From: Aquimarina aggregata
Lineage (GTDB): Bacteria; Bacteroidota; Bacteroidia; Flavobacteriales; Flavobacteriaceae
DNA length: 42,616 nucleotides
Direction of reading: 5' to 3'
NCBI RefSeq assembly: GCF_001632745.1
Contig: NZ_LQRT01000014.1
Coordinates: 1-42,616, forward strand
Numbering within the stretch: the first letter of the stretch is position 1; each line of letters starts with the position of its first letter. This document shows, in pieces, positions 19,810-28,749 of the stretch. The notes under the pieces are model-generated. The model ran no database searches, was not told where the DNA came from, and was given only the letters and a program-made list of their open reading frames with translations. The position numbers were made by a program, and so were the translations under genes.

Positions 19810-20511
19810 TTATTTTTGCAAAATCATAGTTTGCCACTTTTCGGTAGCTTTGCTTTGTGGGTCTACTTTTTGAAATTTAGCTACGTATTCTTGCCATTCT
19901 GATTCTCGAGGTAGTTTGCTCCATTTTTCTCCATCTTTAGCCATGTCAAAATCTTTTCTTGTATCCATAATCAAGTACGCTTGATACCCATCTAAATAAA
20001 GCTCCATATCCTTAATCCCCATTTGTTTCATGTTATTCGTGATTTCTGGCCAGGCTTTTCCAATTCCGTGTACTTGGATATATTCGTCTCTTAATTTCTT
20101 ATCATTAACTATTTCAAGAGTAAGTACATATCTTTTAGTATCTGTTTGAGTATTTATTAGTTGTCCTTCAGAGGAAGTATACTCTTTTTGTTGGTCCATT
20201 TTATAGATTCGCTTTAAAGGCGAGGTACTCGTTAGTATATTATCAATGCCTTTACTTTTTAAAAGCGCTAAAGTTTTAGAGTAATCATAATCAGAAGGAG
20301 CATCTATAACTAAGAAGGCTTTTTCTTTAATTTTAAAAACTTGTATAGATAACTCGGTGTCTTTTATATTGCTATTATCTGGTACTGTTTCTGATGGGAC
20401 AGCAAATGCAAATCTTCTTATCTGATTCTCATCTTTTTTATTATTCGAGCATCCAGTTAGTGTTATCAAAAGAAAGGGGGTGAACAGAATTATTTTTATT
20501 ATATATTTCAT
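19810..20511 (-). CDS. RhaM-like L-fucose/L-rhamnose mutarotase lipoprotein with duplicated fold
   Basis: A 233-aa lipoprotein (Cys21 in LITLTGC). Residues ~126-233 match the L-rhamnose mutarotase (RhaM/DUF718) family: RYVLTLEIVNDKK, then Tyr144 and His148 in EYIQVHGIGKAWPEI, which align with active-site positions of RhaM, and a GYQAYLIMDTRKDFD strand. The family interconverts alpha and beta anomers of 6-deoxy-L-sugars. Within this operon L-fucose is the likely substrate, matching the alpha-anomer product of retaining GH29 enzymes. Residues ~32-105 look like a degenerate second copy (EKAFLVIDAPSDYDYSK against GYQAYLIMDTRKDFDMAK) without the catalytic Tyr/His region. The lipid anchor is unusual for a mutarotase and implies that it acts before the sugar enters the cell. 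Gaps are 16 bp to the symporter gene and 20 bp to GH29. Confidence 0.82.
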   Translation of the reverse strand: MKYIIKIILFTPFLLITLTGCSNNKKDENQIRRFAFAVPSETVPDNSNIKDTELSIQVFKIKEKAFLVIDAPSDYDYSKTLALLKSKGIDNILTSTSPLKRIYKMDQQKEYTSSEGQLINTQTDTKRYVLTLEIVNDKKLRDEYIQVHGIGKAWPEITNNMKQMGIKDMELYLDGYQAYLIMDTRKDFDMAKDGEKWSKLPRESEWQEYVAKFQKVDPQSKATEKWQTMILQK

Positions 20512-20526
20512 AGACTTTTAATTTTA

Positions 20527-22155
20527 TTACGCTAAAAATTCGATGATACTCCATAGTACAACTAAAACAACCATAATTATAATCCCAATGATTCTATAGT
20601 CTGTGGCTGATTTGATTTTGTCTAGGTACGCACTAGCAGAAAAAGTTAGTGCCTTTTGTTGTGTGGTAGGTTCTGGAGTTAATAAGCTTACTGAAACAAA
20701 TAGGATGCAACAGATTACGAAAGCCCACCATGCTTGCATCATAAAAATAACTCCCCAAGTATCGGTAATTAATTTAGTGCCATTTTCATCTGGAAAATCT
20801 AATGTAAACATTAATATACCTATAACAAGGCCTATGGCAAAAGTAATTTTAGCAGCTTCTTTTGTTCCTCTTTTCCAAAAATAACCAAGAATAAATACTG
20901 CTGAAATAGATGGAGCAATACTAGAACCAATTGAATTTACAATTGTAATTATGGATCCTCCTTTTGATCCCGCAATAAGAGAAAACAAAATTGCAATAAT
21001 CATGACTACAAAAGCAGTAATTTTACCTATAGTTACTAATTTTTCATCTGATGTTTCTGGTTTAAGTCTTTTTATAATATCTATAGAAACTAAAGTTGAA
21101 GAACTATTAAGTGCTGCTGCAACCGAACTCATTAACGCGGCTAACAATGATGCAATCACTAAACCAACTAATCCTACAGGTAGTAATTTAGATACTAAAA
21201 TTGAAAATGTTTGTCCTGTACCGGCAGTATTTATTTCGTCTTTAAAAAGCACAAAAGCTAATAGACCAGGTAATAACATGAAGAATACAGGAGCAAGCTT
21301 AAGTATTGCAGTAAACATTGGACCAATGCGTGAATCATTTTCTGACTTTGATCCAAGAGCTCTTTGTACGATAGTCTGATCGGTAAACCAATACCAGATT
21401 CCTAAAACCGGGTATCCCAAAAAGACCGCGTACCAAGGGATTCCTCCAGTTTGTGCCACTGTTGCATCTGATCTTAACATAGATAAACTACCGGGATTAA
21501 TTTTTGATTTAAATATTTCAAAATCTGTAATACCAACCTCTGGTAACATCATTAATCCAAATACAGTAATTAAAATACTACCTCCCAATAGCATTACGGA
21601 CTGAATAGACTCTGTAACCGCTACGGCTTTTAACCCTCCTAAAATTGTATATAATGCAGTTAAAAATGAGATTAATAATACACCCCAAAGTTGATCTAAA
21701 CCAAAAAACTCTTTCATAATAGTTGCTCCGGCATATAAACTTATCCCTATATGAATTAGTAATGCGGTAAGAATAGCAAAAACCACCATAAAAGTTCTCG
21801 AAACTCCATCAAATCTCCTTTCAAAATACTCTGGAATGGTAGCAATTTTATTTCGAAAATAGAAAGGGGCAATAAATGCTCCAAGAAAAACTAAACAAGG
21901 AATCGCCATCCATTCAAAAATCCCATCTGATAACCCGGATGTAAACCCAGACTCTGCAAAACCAACGATGTGAACAGTTGATATGTTTGAGGCAAAAAGA
22001 GAGGCCCCTACAACACCCCATCCAAGGGATCTACCAGCCAAAAAATAATTATTAGAAGACTGTTTTTTAAAACCTCCTCCAGCCCATATACCTACGATCA
22101 CGATTCCTATAAGGTAAATCGCAATAATGGATAGATCTATGATAGTAATATTCAT
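20527..22155 (-). CDS. Sodium/solute symporter (SSS family), probable L-fucose transporter
   Basis: A 542-aa polytopic membrane protein with about 13-14 hydrophobic segments. The start (ITIIDLSIIAIYLIGIVIVG), the NNYFLAGRSLGWGVVGASLF segment and the NISTVHIVGFAESGF segment are typical of the SLC5/SSS family, whose members import sugars with sodium; other visible signatures are ADQTIVQRALGSK-like (TDQTIVQRALGSK) and the ALMSSVAAALNSSSTL helix. It sits between sugar dehydrogenase genes and periplasmic fucosidases, which makes L-fucose the most likely substrate. This is inferred from context; the family also carries other monosaccharides. Spacing to the alcohol dehydrogenase gene is 14 bp. Family is very secure. 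Confidence 0.93.
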   Translation of the reverse strand: MNITIIDLSIIAIYLIGIVIVGIWAGGGFKKQSSNNYFLAGRSLGWGVVGASLFASNISTVHIVGFAESGFTSGLSDGIFEWMAIPCLVFLGAFIAPFYFRNKIATIPEYFERRFDGVSRTFMVVFAILTALLIHIGISLYAGATIMKEFFGLDQLWGVLLISFLTALYTILGGLKAVAVTESIQSVMLLGGSILITVFGLMMLPEVGITDFEIFKSKINPGSLSMLRSDATVAQTGGIPWYAVFLGYPVLGIWYWFTDQTIVQRALGSKSENDSRIGPMFTAILKLAPVFFMLLPGLLAFVLFKDEINTAGTGQTFSILVSKLLPVGLVGLVIASLLAALMSSVAAALNSSSTLVSIDIIKRLKPETSDEKLVTIGKITAFVVMIIAILFSLIAGSKGGSIITIVNSIGSSIAPSISAVFILGYFWKRGTKEAAKITFAIGLVIGILMFTLDFPDENGTKLITDTWGVIFMMQAWWAFVICCILFVSVSLLTPEPTTQQKALTFSASAYLDKIKSATDYRIIGIIIMVVLVVLWSIIEFLA

Positions 22156-22169
22156 GATTATATTGATTT

Positions 22170-23189
22170 TTAAAACTCTATTATAGCTTTTACTAAATCT
22201 CCACCGTATTCATAAAGCTTTTCGAAGGTTTCGGGAACCTCTTCAAATTTGATTCTATGTGTTATGTATGTTTCGGGATTGATTTTTCCGGCTTCAATTA
22301 ATCGAATGATTCTGCTAAAATCAGAACTTAGAGCCGCTCTGCTGGCCATAAGTGTTAGTTCTTTTTTATGAAAATAAGGATCATTAAAAACAACATCTCC
22401 TTGAAAAAGCCCAATAAATACAATAGTTCCTCCTGCTGCCACATACTTAAATGTATTCAACATTGATGTAGGATTTCCCGTTGCATCTAGTACTACTGTA
22501 GGCAGGTCACCGTTCAGTATTTGCATGATATCTTTTTCGATATGATCAGATACTAAAATTGTATCATGGATACCAGTAATTTCTTTAGCTTTATTCAGTT
22601 TATGGGTATCAATATCCATAACGAGTACTCTTGCTCCTGTAAGCTGCGCAAATTGAATAGTGCCTAATCCAATAGGTCCTGCACCAATTACTAATACTAT
22701 ATCATCGTGTTGTATTCTAGCTCTATCTATTGCATGACATCCAATAGCTAAAGGCTCAATTAGGGCTAATTGGTCATTCGATAACGTATCAGAGGGATGA
22801 AGGAATTTGGCAGGTATTTTTAGGTACTCTTGCATACCACCATCAACATGCACACCCAGTACACGCAGATGTTCTCCGCAATTAGTTTTCCCTCTTCTTA
22901 CGGCCTGACCAATTTCTTCATTATAATAAGGCTCTAAAGAACAATTGTCATTAACTTTTACGTTGCTTACATGTTCTCCTGTAGCTATTACTTTTACAGC
23001 TAATTCATGTCCCAGAACTCTTGGATATTCAAAAAAAGGTTGCTTTCCTTTAAACGCATGTAAATCTGTACCACATACACCAATCTTGTTAACCTTAACC
23101 AAAACCTCATGTGGCTCTAAAGTCTCAGTTGGCTTTTGTGTTTTATATTTTTCCCAAACACCAGGCGCTTTTAAACGAATTACTTCCAT
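22170..23189 (-). CDS. Zinc-type alcohol dehydrogenase (MDR), sugar or sugar-acid oxidoreductase
   Basis: A 339-aa medium-chain dehydrogenase. Catalytic zinc ligands are visible: Cys39 in GVCGTDLH, and His61-Glu62 in VLGHE. The Rossmann motif is VIGAGPIGLG (~167-176) with an acidic end to the next strand (VLVMDID), which favours NAD(H). Relatives such as LgoD/RspB act on sugars or sugar acids. The structural zinc lobe, usually four cysteines, is nearly empty: only Cys104 in RGKTNCGEH remains, with PYYNEEIGQAV where three cysteines are expected. It starts 2 bp before the stop-to-start junction of the aldo/keto reductase gene, so translation is probably coupled. In this operon it could oxidise L-fucose, L-fuconate or reduce lactaldehyde; sequence alone does not decide. 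Confidence 0.9.
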   Translation of the reverse strand: MEVIRLKAPGVWEKYKTQKPTETLEPHEVLVKVNKIGVCGTDLHAFKGKQPFFEYPRVLGHELAVKVIATGEHVSNVKVNDNCSLEPYYNEEIGQAVRRGKTNCGEHLRVLGVHVDGGMQEYLKIPAKFLHPSDTLSNDQLALIEPLAIGCHAIDRARIQHDDIVLVIGAGPIGLGTIQFAQLTGARVLVMDIDTHKLNKAKEITGIHDTILVSDHIEKDIMQILNGDLPTVVLDATGNPTSMLNTFKYVAAGGTIVFIGLFQGDVVFNDPYFHKKELTLMASRAALSSDFSRIIRLIEAGKINPETYITHRIKFEEVPETFEKLYEYGGDLVKAIIEF

Positions 23190-23190
23190 A

Positions 23191-24129
23191 TTATTTTTCT
23201 GAAATAGTATTAGTAACTTCCTTGAATATATCTATTGGTAATTTACCTAACTTCCAATCTGATATAGTAGATTGAATTTGTTTTAAAGTTCTTGCTCCCA
23301 TTACCACTCTATCTGCTTCTTTAATAGAAAATAAATAGCGTTGTGCCATTGTTGCCAGTGGCATATCGTATTTATCTGCAATGGCTTTCACTTTTTTTGC
23401 ATTCTCCATATCTTTATGAGTAATCCAAACATCATCAACCCCTTCTTTTAAATATTTGTTATACCGATTTCCAAGAAGTGAAAAATGTAGGGCAGAAGCT
23501 GCATAATATGCGATTCCTTCATTTTGATAATGTTGAATTTCTTCGTTAAATACAGATAAATTGCAAGCATCCATTTTTAAAAAGCCAGAAACTACATCAA
23601 AATATTCTTTCTTAACATACGGCATAAATGTAGCATTAGGGTTTCCTCCAACTCCCAACATTTTAACCAATCCTTGAGATTTAAAACTTAATAAAGCTTG
23701 GATTGTTGATTCGATCTCATGTTCAGGAACTAACTGAGGTTCATGAAGAAATAATAAATCTATGGTCTCCAATCCTAATGTTTTAAGACTATTCTCCAGA
23801 CTTCTTCTCATCCCTTCTTGAGAATAATCCAACTTTACTTCGAATGCATCAGCTCCTTTTAATCTTCCGATTTTTGTACTTACAAATGGCTTCTTCCCTT
23901 TCCATTGTCTTAAAGCTTCACCAACATACAATTCTGAATTAGCATATGATGGTGCCGTATCTAATACAGAAATTCCATTTTCAAAGGCATATAAAAGGGC
24001 TTCTACAGATTCTGTAGCATCTACTTTCCCCCATACACCTCCTAATCCAGAAGTACCGTATACTAATCTGCTTTCATTATTAAAAGCTTCGCTTAGTTCA
24101 TGATTATCGATATAGGATGGTTTCTTCAT
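23191..24129 (-). CDS. Aldo/keto reductase, probable L-fucose (aldose) dehydrogenase
   Basis: A 312-aa aldo/keto reductase with the complete catalytic tetrad: Asp57 and Tyr62 in LDTAPSYANSE, Lys86 in STKIGR and His129 in LFLHEP. The cofactor-binding end (MGARTLKQIQS, ~278-288) is present. Family members of this type include the D-threo-aldose/L-fucose 1-dehydrogenases that oxidise L-fucose to L-fuconolactone, the first step of the non-phosphorylated pathway. Position in the operon, 3 bp after the SDR stop and 1 bp before the MDR start, supports that role. The MDR could instead perform this step, so the exact reaction is an inference. Confidence 0.88.
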   Translation of the reverse strand: MKKPSYIDNHELSEAFNNESRLVYGTSGLGGVWGKVDATESVEALLYAFENGISVLDTAPSYANSELYVGEALRQWKGKKPFVSTKIGRLKGADAFEVKLDYSQEGMRRSLENSLKTLGLETIDLLFLHEPQLVPEHEIESTIQALLSFKSQGLVKMLGVGGNPNATFMPYVKKEYFDVVSGFLKMDACNLSVFNEEIQHYQNEGIAYYAASALHFSLLGNRYNKYLKEGVDDVWITHKDMENAKKVKAIADKYDMPLATMAQRYLFSIKEADRVVMGARTLKQIQSTISDWKLGKLPIDIFKEVTNTISEK

Positions 24130-24132
24130 AGA

Positions 24133-24894
24133 TTAAAAATTTACAGTAGCTCCACCATCAACTGGCAGTACGACTCCTGTGATATATCGTGCAGCTTCAG
24201 AACTTAAAAAAACAGCAGCATTACCAATATCACTAGTTTGACCAAAGTCATCCATAGCAATACGGTTTACAATTTGCTCTTTTCTCTTTTCGTCTTTATT
24301 AATTGCATTTAAGAACATATTAGACTCAATCCAACCTGGTGCAATAGCATTTACACGAACATTATCTTTAGAATATTCTGTAACTAATGCATTTACCATT
24401 CCGGTAAGTGCCGTTTTAGAAGTTCCGTATGCGATTACTTTATCTATTCCAAATAAACCAGCCATAGAACCTATCATAATGATAGCTCCTTGTTTTCGAG
24501 CTAACATATATTTAGCACATTCACGTGTTAAGGCAAAAACAGACATTACATTTGTTTGTAAAATTCTTTCAAAATCTTCGTCTGTAGTATCTTGTGCCAT
24601 TGCTTTATGATGTATACCAGCATTGTTTACCAAAATATCTATGGGACCAATTGTAGATTCAATATCAAGTACTAATTCAGGAAGAGCAGCTTTATTCGTG
24701 ATATCATTTACTCTATAAAAATTACCTTTTCCTAATTCATCAATTGCTTGTTTAAGAATTTGTTCTCTTCGGCCAGTGATAACAACCTTACCTCCGGCTT
24801 CTACAATTGCTTTTGCAATACCAAATCCAATGCCTGTGCCACCACCTGTAATAAGTGCTAGTTTGCCTTGTAGCGAAAAAACAGATAATCCCAT
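24133..24894 (-). CDS. Short-chain dehydrogenase, probable 2-keto-3-deoxy-L-fuconate dehydrogenase
   Basis: A 253-aa classical SDR. The NAD(P)-binding motif is TGGGTGIG (17-24), NNAG is at 90-93, and the catalytic residues Asn115, Ser143, Tyr156 and Lys160 (YGTSK) are all present. The C-terminal LPVDGGATVNF is typical. Closest remembered functional groups are gluconate 5-dehydrogenase and 2-keto-3-deoxy-L-fuconate 4-dehydrogenase. Next to an enolase-family dehydratase in a fucose operon, the second is the best guess. It begins 1 bp after the dehydratase stop, so the two are likely translationally coupled. SDR family is certain; substrate is inferred. Confidence 0.9.
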   Translation of the reverse strand: MGLSVFSLQGKLALITGGGTGIGFGIAKAIVEAGGKVVITGRREQILKQAIDELGKGNFYRVNDITNKAALPELVLDIESTIGPIDILVNNAGIHHKAMAQDTTDEDFERILQTNVMSVFALTRECAKYMLARKQGAIIMIGSMAGLFGIDKVIAYGTSKTALTGMVNALVTEYSKDNVRVNAIAPGWIESNMFLNAINKDEKRKEQIVNRIAMDDFGQTSDIGNAAVFLSSEAARYITGVVLPVDGGATVNF

Positions 24895-24895
24895 A

Positions 24896-25978
24896 TTATT
24901 TTATTTCCGTTAGTCTATCATCGATAAAGTTAAAACCCCAACCTGGTAAATTATGAGGTTGCGCATACCCGTTTTGTACCTTCATTGGATTGTCTATAAG
25001 AGGATCTACCCAATCAAAAGATTCTGCACCAACTCCGTTTGGAATAGTACAAAGCAAGGGTACATCATAATCTTTATAATAGTGAGGTAATACAGGAAGA
25101 TGAAAACTATCTGCTAATGCAGCACTTTCTCTCCAAGCCTCGACACCTCCGATGCGTAAAATATCTGGCTGCCAAATATCCAACGCATTTCTGGTTACTA
25201 ATTCTCGAAGTGGTAGGGTATCAAACTCTCTTTCTCCCATAGCTAGTGAAATTCCTGTTTGATTTTTTAAGATTTGATAGGATTGAAAATCCTGATGATT
25301 TACAGGTTCTTCAAACCAATTTATATTTAAATCTTTAGCACTATTAGAAAGTTTAATAGCTGAAGGTAAATCCATTCCTTGATTGGCATCCATCATTATA
25401 TCTACTTTATCGCCAACTGCCTCTCTTACTTTTTTAAGTCTTTCTAAATCTGTTGCTACTTTTGGAGAACCTACTTTAATCTTAACAGCTTTGAAGCCTC
25501 GATTAGCATAACCTGTAACCTCTTCAATGAGTTCATCAATAGAGTAGGAGATCCAACCACCACTTCCGTAGATACTTACTTTGTTTTTAGTAACGCCTAA
25601 TATTTTATGAATAGGCTCACCAAGTGTTTTTCCCCAAGCATCCCACATTGCTATGTTTACAGCTGCTTGAGACCATCTTAGCAATCCTTGATTACCGAAA
25701 TACTCGAATAAATTCTCTAACTTTTGATGAACTACTCCGGTTTCGTTCGCTTTATAACCTTTTATTACAGAAATTACATCTTTTAACGCTCCAATAATAG
25801 CATTAGGAGAATATTGAAATGATAACAAATAGGATTCTCCGATAACTCCATTTTCTAACTGAATTCTCATTACTATAAATGAGATTTCTGTTAATGTATG
25901 TGTAGCGTCCGAAATAGGTTTTTTAAGTTCAGAAGATGCTTTAAAAAGTTTTACATCTCTTATTGCCAAATCATCCAT
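24896..25978 (-). CDS. Enolase-superfamily sugar-acid dehydratase, probable L-fuconate dehydratase
   Basis: A 360-aa mandelate-racemase-subgroup enzyme. The barrel shows the KxK motif (AVKIKVGS), three metal ligands in MMDANQG, WFEEPVN and MGEREFD, and a C-terminal catalytic histidine region (LPHYYKDYD). Such enzymes dehydrate aldonates to 2-keto-3-deoxy sugar acids. Given two fucosidases and sugar dehydrogenases in the operon, L-fuconate is the likely substrate, though the length is nearer to D-galactonate/RspA-type members than to the longer Xanthomonas-type FucD. Start 25978 (MDDLAIRDVKLF) fits the family N-terminus. An ATG at 26014 in frame would add a hydrophobic MIFDKIKFVILY stretch and cannot be excluded. 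It is the promoter-proximal gene of the operon. Confidence 0.88.
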   Translation of the reverse strand: MDDLAIRDVKLFKASSELKKPISDATHTLTEISFIVMRIQLENGVIGESYLLSFQYSPNAIIGALKDVISVIKGYKANETGVVHQKLENLFEYFGNQGLLRWSQAAVNIAMWDAWGKTLGEPIHKILGVTKNKVSIYGSGGWISYSIDELIEEVTGYANRGFKAVKIKVGSPKVATDLERLKKVREAVGDKVDIMMDANQGMDLPSAIKLSNSAKDLNINWFEEPVNHQDFQSYQILKNQTGISLAMGEREFDTLPLRELVTRNALDIWQPDILRIGGVEAWRESAALADSFHLPVLPHYYKDYDVPLLCTIPNGVGAESFDWVDPLIDNPMKVQNGYAQPHNLPGWGFNFIDDRLTEIK

Positions 25979-26137
25979 ATATAGTATTACAAATTTTATT
26001 TTATCAAAGATCATTTAATTATTAAGCAAAATGATACAGCATATTGTACTTTTTGTGTACTATATTGACTTTTTATGGTTTTTTAAGTAGGATTATTTAG
26101 TATTTAATATATTTATAGGGTAAAAGTAGTAGTATTT

Positions 26138-26989
26138 ATGAAGGCCCAATTAAAAGAAATTACAACCTCGCCGAATAGTTCTTTAAAGATAAAGGTTTTT
26201 GAAGACAAAGAATTTAAAGCACAGTGGCATTTTCATCCACAGTACGAACTTACCTATATGATTCAAAGTACAGGTATACGTTATGTTGGAGATTCTATGC
26301 ATTCTTTTGAAAGGGGAGATTTAGTTTTAGTAGGAAAAAATGTTCCACATTCTTGGAAAACAATAGATTCTAAAAATGAATATGTTAAGTGTGTTATTAT
26401 ACAATGGGATGAAAAACTTCTTCAGGGCTGGCTGGATAAACCTGAATTTACGGAAATAAAATCTATGTTAGAGAAATCCTCTCAAGGACTTTATTTTGAC
26501 TATCAAACTGCGATTTCTATAGAAAATTTATTCATTTCTATTATCGATGAGCCTCCTTTTAAGCAGTTAGTTAGTTTTTTAAATATTCTTCACGTTTTAG
26601 CTACGAAATCAACTACTCAATTACTAGCTGGTCCTGGTTTTGGTAAGGATCTTTCTACTAAAGAAAGTTATCGTGTTAACGTAATTAATAATTATATCAA
26701 GGATAATATTCATAATAAACATTCTTTAGAAGAACTTTCGAATAAACTGGCATTAAGTAAAGAAGGCATTTGCAGATTCTTTAAAAAAACATTTGATAAG
26801 ACTTTTTCTAATTATGTAAATGAATACAAAATAACCTTGGCTAGTAAATTATTGATTGAAACGGACCTATCTGTATCGGAGATAGGCTACAATTCTGGAT
26901 TTAATAACCTTTCTTTTTTTCATCGACAATTCAATAAATTTAAAAAAATGTCTCCTAAAAACTATCGAGAACAGTTTAAAGGACTCTAA
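26138..26989 (+). CDS. AraC-family transcriptional regulator
   Basis: A 283-aa regulator with an N-terminal cupin sensor (WHFHPQYELTYMI, GDLVLVGKNVPHSW, ~20-90) and a C-terminal AraC/XylS DNA-binding domain (~185-280) with both helix-turn-helix units (LEELSNKLALSKEGICRFF and VSEIGYNSGFNNLSFFHRQF). It is transcribed away from the fucose operon with about 120 bp between them, the usual layout for a local activator. The cupin histidines suggest direct binding of a sugar or sugar acid, possibly L-fucose or L-fuconate. It would control catabolism separately from the hybrid sensor that likely controls the outer enzymes. Family is certain; target and ligand are inferred. Confidence 0.93.
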   Translation: MKAQLKEITTSPNSSLKIKVFEDKEFKAQWHFHPQYELTYMIQSTGIRYVGDSMHSFERGDLVLVGKNVPHSWKTIDSKNEYVKCVIIQWDEKLLQGWLDKPEFTEIKSMLEKSSQGLYFDYQTAISIENLFISIIDEPPFKQLVSFLNILHVLATKSTTQLLAGPGFGKDLSTKESYRVNVINNYIKDNIHNKHSLEELSNKLALSKEGICRFFKKTFDKTFSNYVNEYKITLASKLLIETDLSVSEIGYNSGFNNLSFFHRQFNKFKKMSPKNYREQFKGL

Positions 26990-27095
26990 ATTAAGTAGTT
27001 ACTTCTTTGCTTTAAGAAAAAATAAAGATTGTTGCTGCTATGGATAGGATTAAAAATGTAAACACATGATATGTCAAGGAGACTTTTATAAAGCT

Positions 27096-27103
27096 TAAAT
27101 TTG
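27096..27103 (+). promoter_or_regulatory. Possible -7 promoter element for the SelO gene
   Basis: TAAATTTG matches the Bacteroidota -7 element TAnnTTTG and ends 20 bp before the translation start. No TTTG is present at the usual -33 distance, so this is a half-match only. Confidence 0.3.
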
Positions 27104-27123
27104 TATTATTAAAAAAGTAGATT

Positions 27124-28689
27124 TTGACATTAAAACTTAATATAAATAATCGTTTTACAAAAGAATTACCTGCAGACCCTGTTTTAACAAATACACGCAG
27201 ACAGGTTAGAGAGGCATGCTTTTCTTATGTAACACCAAGAACACCATCTCAACCGTCTTTAGTTCATACTTCTCCAGAAATGTTAGAGGCTATCGGATTA
27301 AAAGGAAATGAGCAATCAGATTATTTTTTAGAAGTATTTTCTGGTGCTAAAATATTACCAAATACAAAACCATATTCTATGTGTTATGCTGGTCATCAAT
27401 TTGGTAATTGGGCCGGACAACTGGGAGATGGTAGAGCAATAAATCTCACAGAGATAGCACATAATAATAAATACTGGACATTACAGTTAAAAGGTGCGGG
27501 AGAAACCCCGTATTCTCGAACGGCAGACGGATTAGCTGTATTAAGATCTTCTATTAGAGAATATTTATGTAGTGAAGCAATGTATCATCTGGGAGTACCT
27601 ACCACAAGAGCTTTATCTTTAGTACTTACAGGTGATATGGTATTAAGAGATGTCTTATATGATGGAAATCCTGAATATGAAAAGGGAGCAATCGTTTGCC
27701 GCTTAGCAGCATCTTTTTTACGTTTTGGTAATTACGAAATGTTTGCAGCACATCAAGATATACCTACGCTTAAGACTTTAGTGGATTATACGATTACTCA
27801 TCATTATAGTTATCTGGGCTCACCCTCTAGAGATGTATATATTGCTTTTTTTAAAGAAGTGGTTGCAAAAAGTATGGATATGGTAATTCATTGGCAACGT
27901 GTAGGATTTGTTCATGGGGTGATGAATACAGATAATATGTCAATTTTGGGATTAACAATAGATTATGGTCCATATGGCTGGTTAGAAGGATATGATCATA
28001 ACTGGACTCCTAATACTACAGATAATGCACATAAACGATATAGATATGGCACACAACCACAAGTTGTACTATGGAACTTAATAAAACTTGCTAATGCGAT
28101 ATATCCATTAATCGAATCTGTTGAAATTCTCGAAACTATTTTGAATGCATATCAAAATGATGTTGAAATAGCCTATTTTGAAATGATGAAGTCAAAACTT
28201 GGGCTTATAGAAAATGATGAAAACGATAAACTCTTAATCGAAGCACTAGAAAATGTACTACAACTTTCTGAAACTGATATGACTATTTTCTTTAGGTTAC
28301 TCTCACAATTTAAGTCCAATCAATCACTAGAAGGTATTGATTGTATAAAAGAAGCCTTTTATAATCCTGATGAAATAAAAGAGAGCATTAAAAAAGAGTG
28401 GACCGAATGGTTTTTAAAGTATCAAACTCGTCTTAAAAAGGAAAATTTAAATGATAAAGAACGAGCTAATCAAATGAATACCGTGAATCCTAAATATGTG
28501 CTTCGCAACTATATGTCTCAATTGGCAATCGATGCGGCAGAAAAAGGAGACTACACAGTGATTAATGAATTATTCGATCTCCTTAAAAAACCTTACGATG
28601 AGCAGATATCACATCAAAAATGGTTTGCAAAAAGACCCGAATGGGCAAGACATAAAGTTGGGTGTTCTATGCTGTCTTGTAGTTCCTGA
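27124..28689 (+). CDS. selO: SelO-family protein (YdiU/UPF0061), pseudokinase-fold AMPylase
   Basis: A 521-aa member of the SelO family, which transfers AMP to Ser/Thr/Tyr of target proteins under redox stress. Conserved blocks visible are PYSMCYAGHQFGNWAGQLGD, LQLKGAGETPYSRTADG (nucleotide-binding loop), HGVMNTDNMSILG and IDYGPYGW (metal-binding Asn/Asp), and YRYGTQPQVVLWNL. The last residues CSMLSCSS carry cysteine where animal SelO has selenocysteine. The start must be TTG 27124 or ATT 27121: an in-frame TAG lies at 27118 and the next ATG would remove about 50 conserved residues. It precedes a small msrA-linked gene, consistent with a redox theme. Family is secure. Confidence 0.93.
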   Translation: MTLKLNINNRFTKELPADPVLTNTRRQVREACFSYVTPRTPSQPSLVHTSPEMLEAIGLKGNEQSDYFLEVFSGAKILPNTKPYSMCYAGHQFGNWAGQLGDGRAINLTEIAHNNKYWTLQLKGAGETPYSRTADGLAVLRSSIREYLCSEAMYHLGVPTTRALSLVLTGDMVLRDVLYDGNPEYEKGAIVCRLAASFLRFGNYEMFAAHQDIPTLKTLVDYTITHHYSYLGSPSRDVYIAFFKEVVAKSMDMVIHWQRVGFVHGVMNTDNMSILGLTIDYGPYGWLEGYDHNWTPNTTDNAHKRYRYGTQPQVVLWNLIKLANAIYPLIESVEILETILNAYQNDVEIAYFEMMKSKLGLIENDENDKLLIEALENVLQLSETDMTIFFRLLSQFKSNQSLEGIDCIKEAFYNPDEIKESIKKEWTEWFLKYQTRLKKENLNDKERANQMNTVNPKYVLRNYMSQLAIDAAEKGDYTVINELFDLLKKPYDEQISHQKWFAKRPEWARHKVGCSMLSCSS

Positions 28690-28749
28690 TATTTTAAAGT
28701 TAGATTATAAAAGTTTCTACGACTATATGAAAGTATAAAAGGGTCTAGA

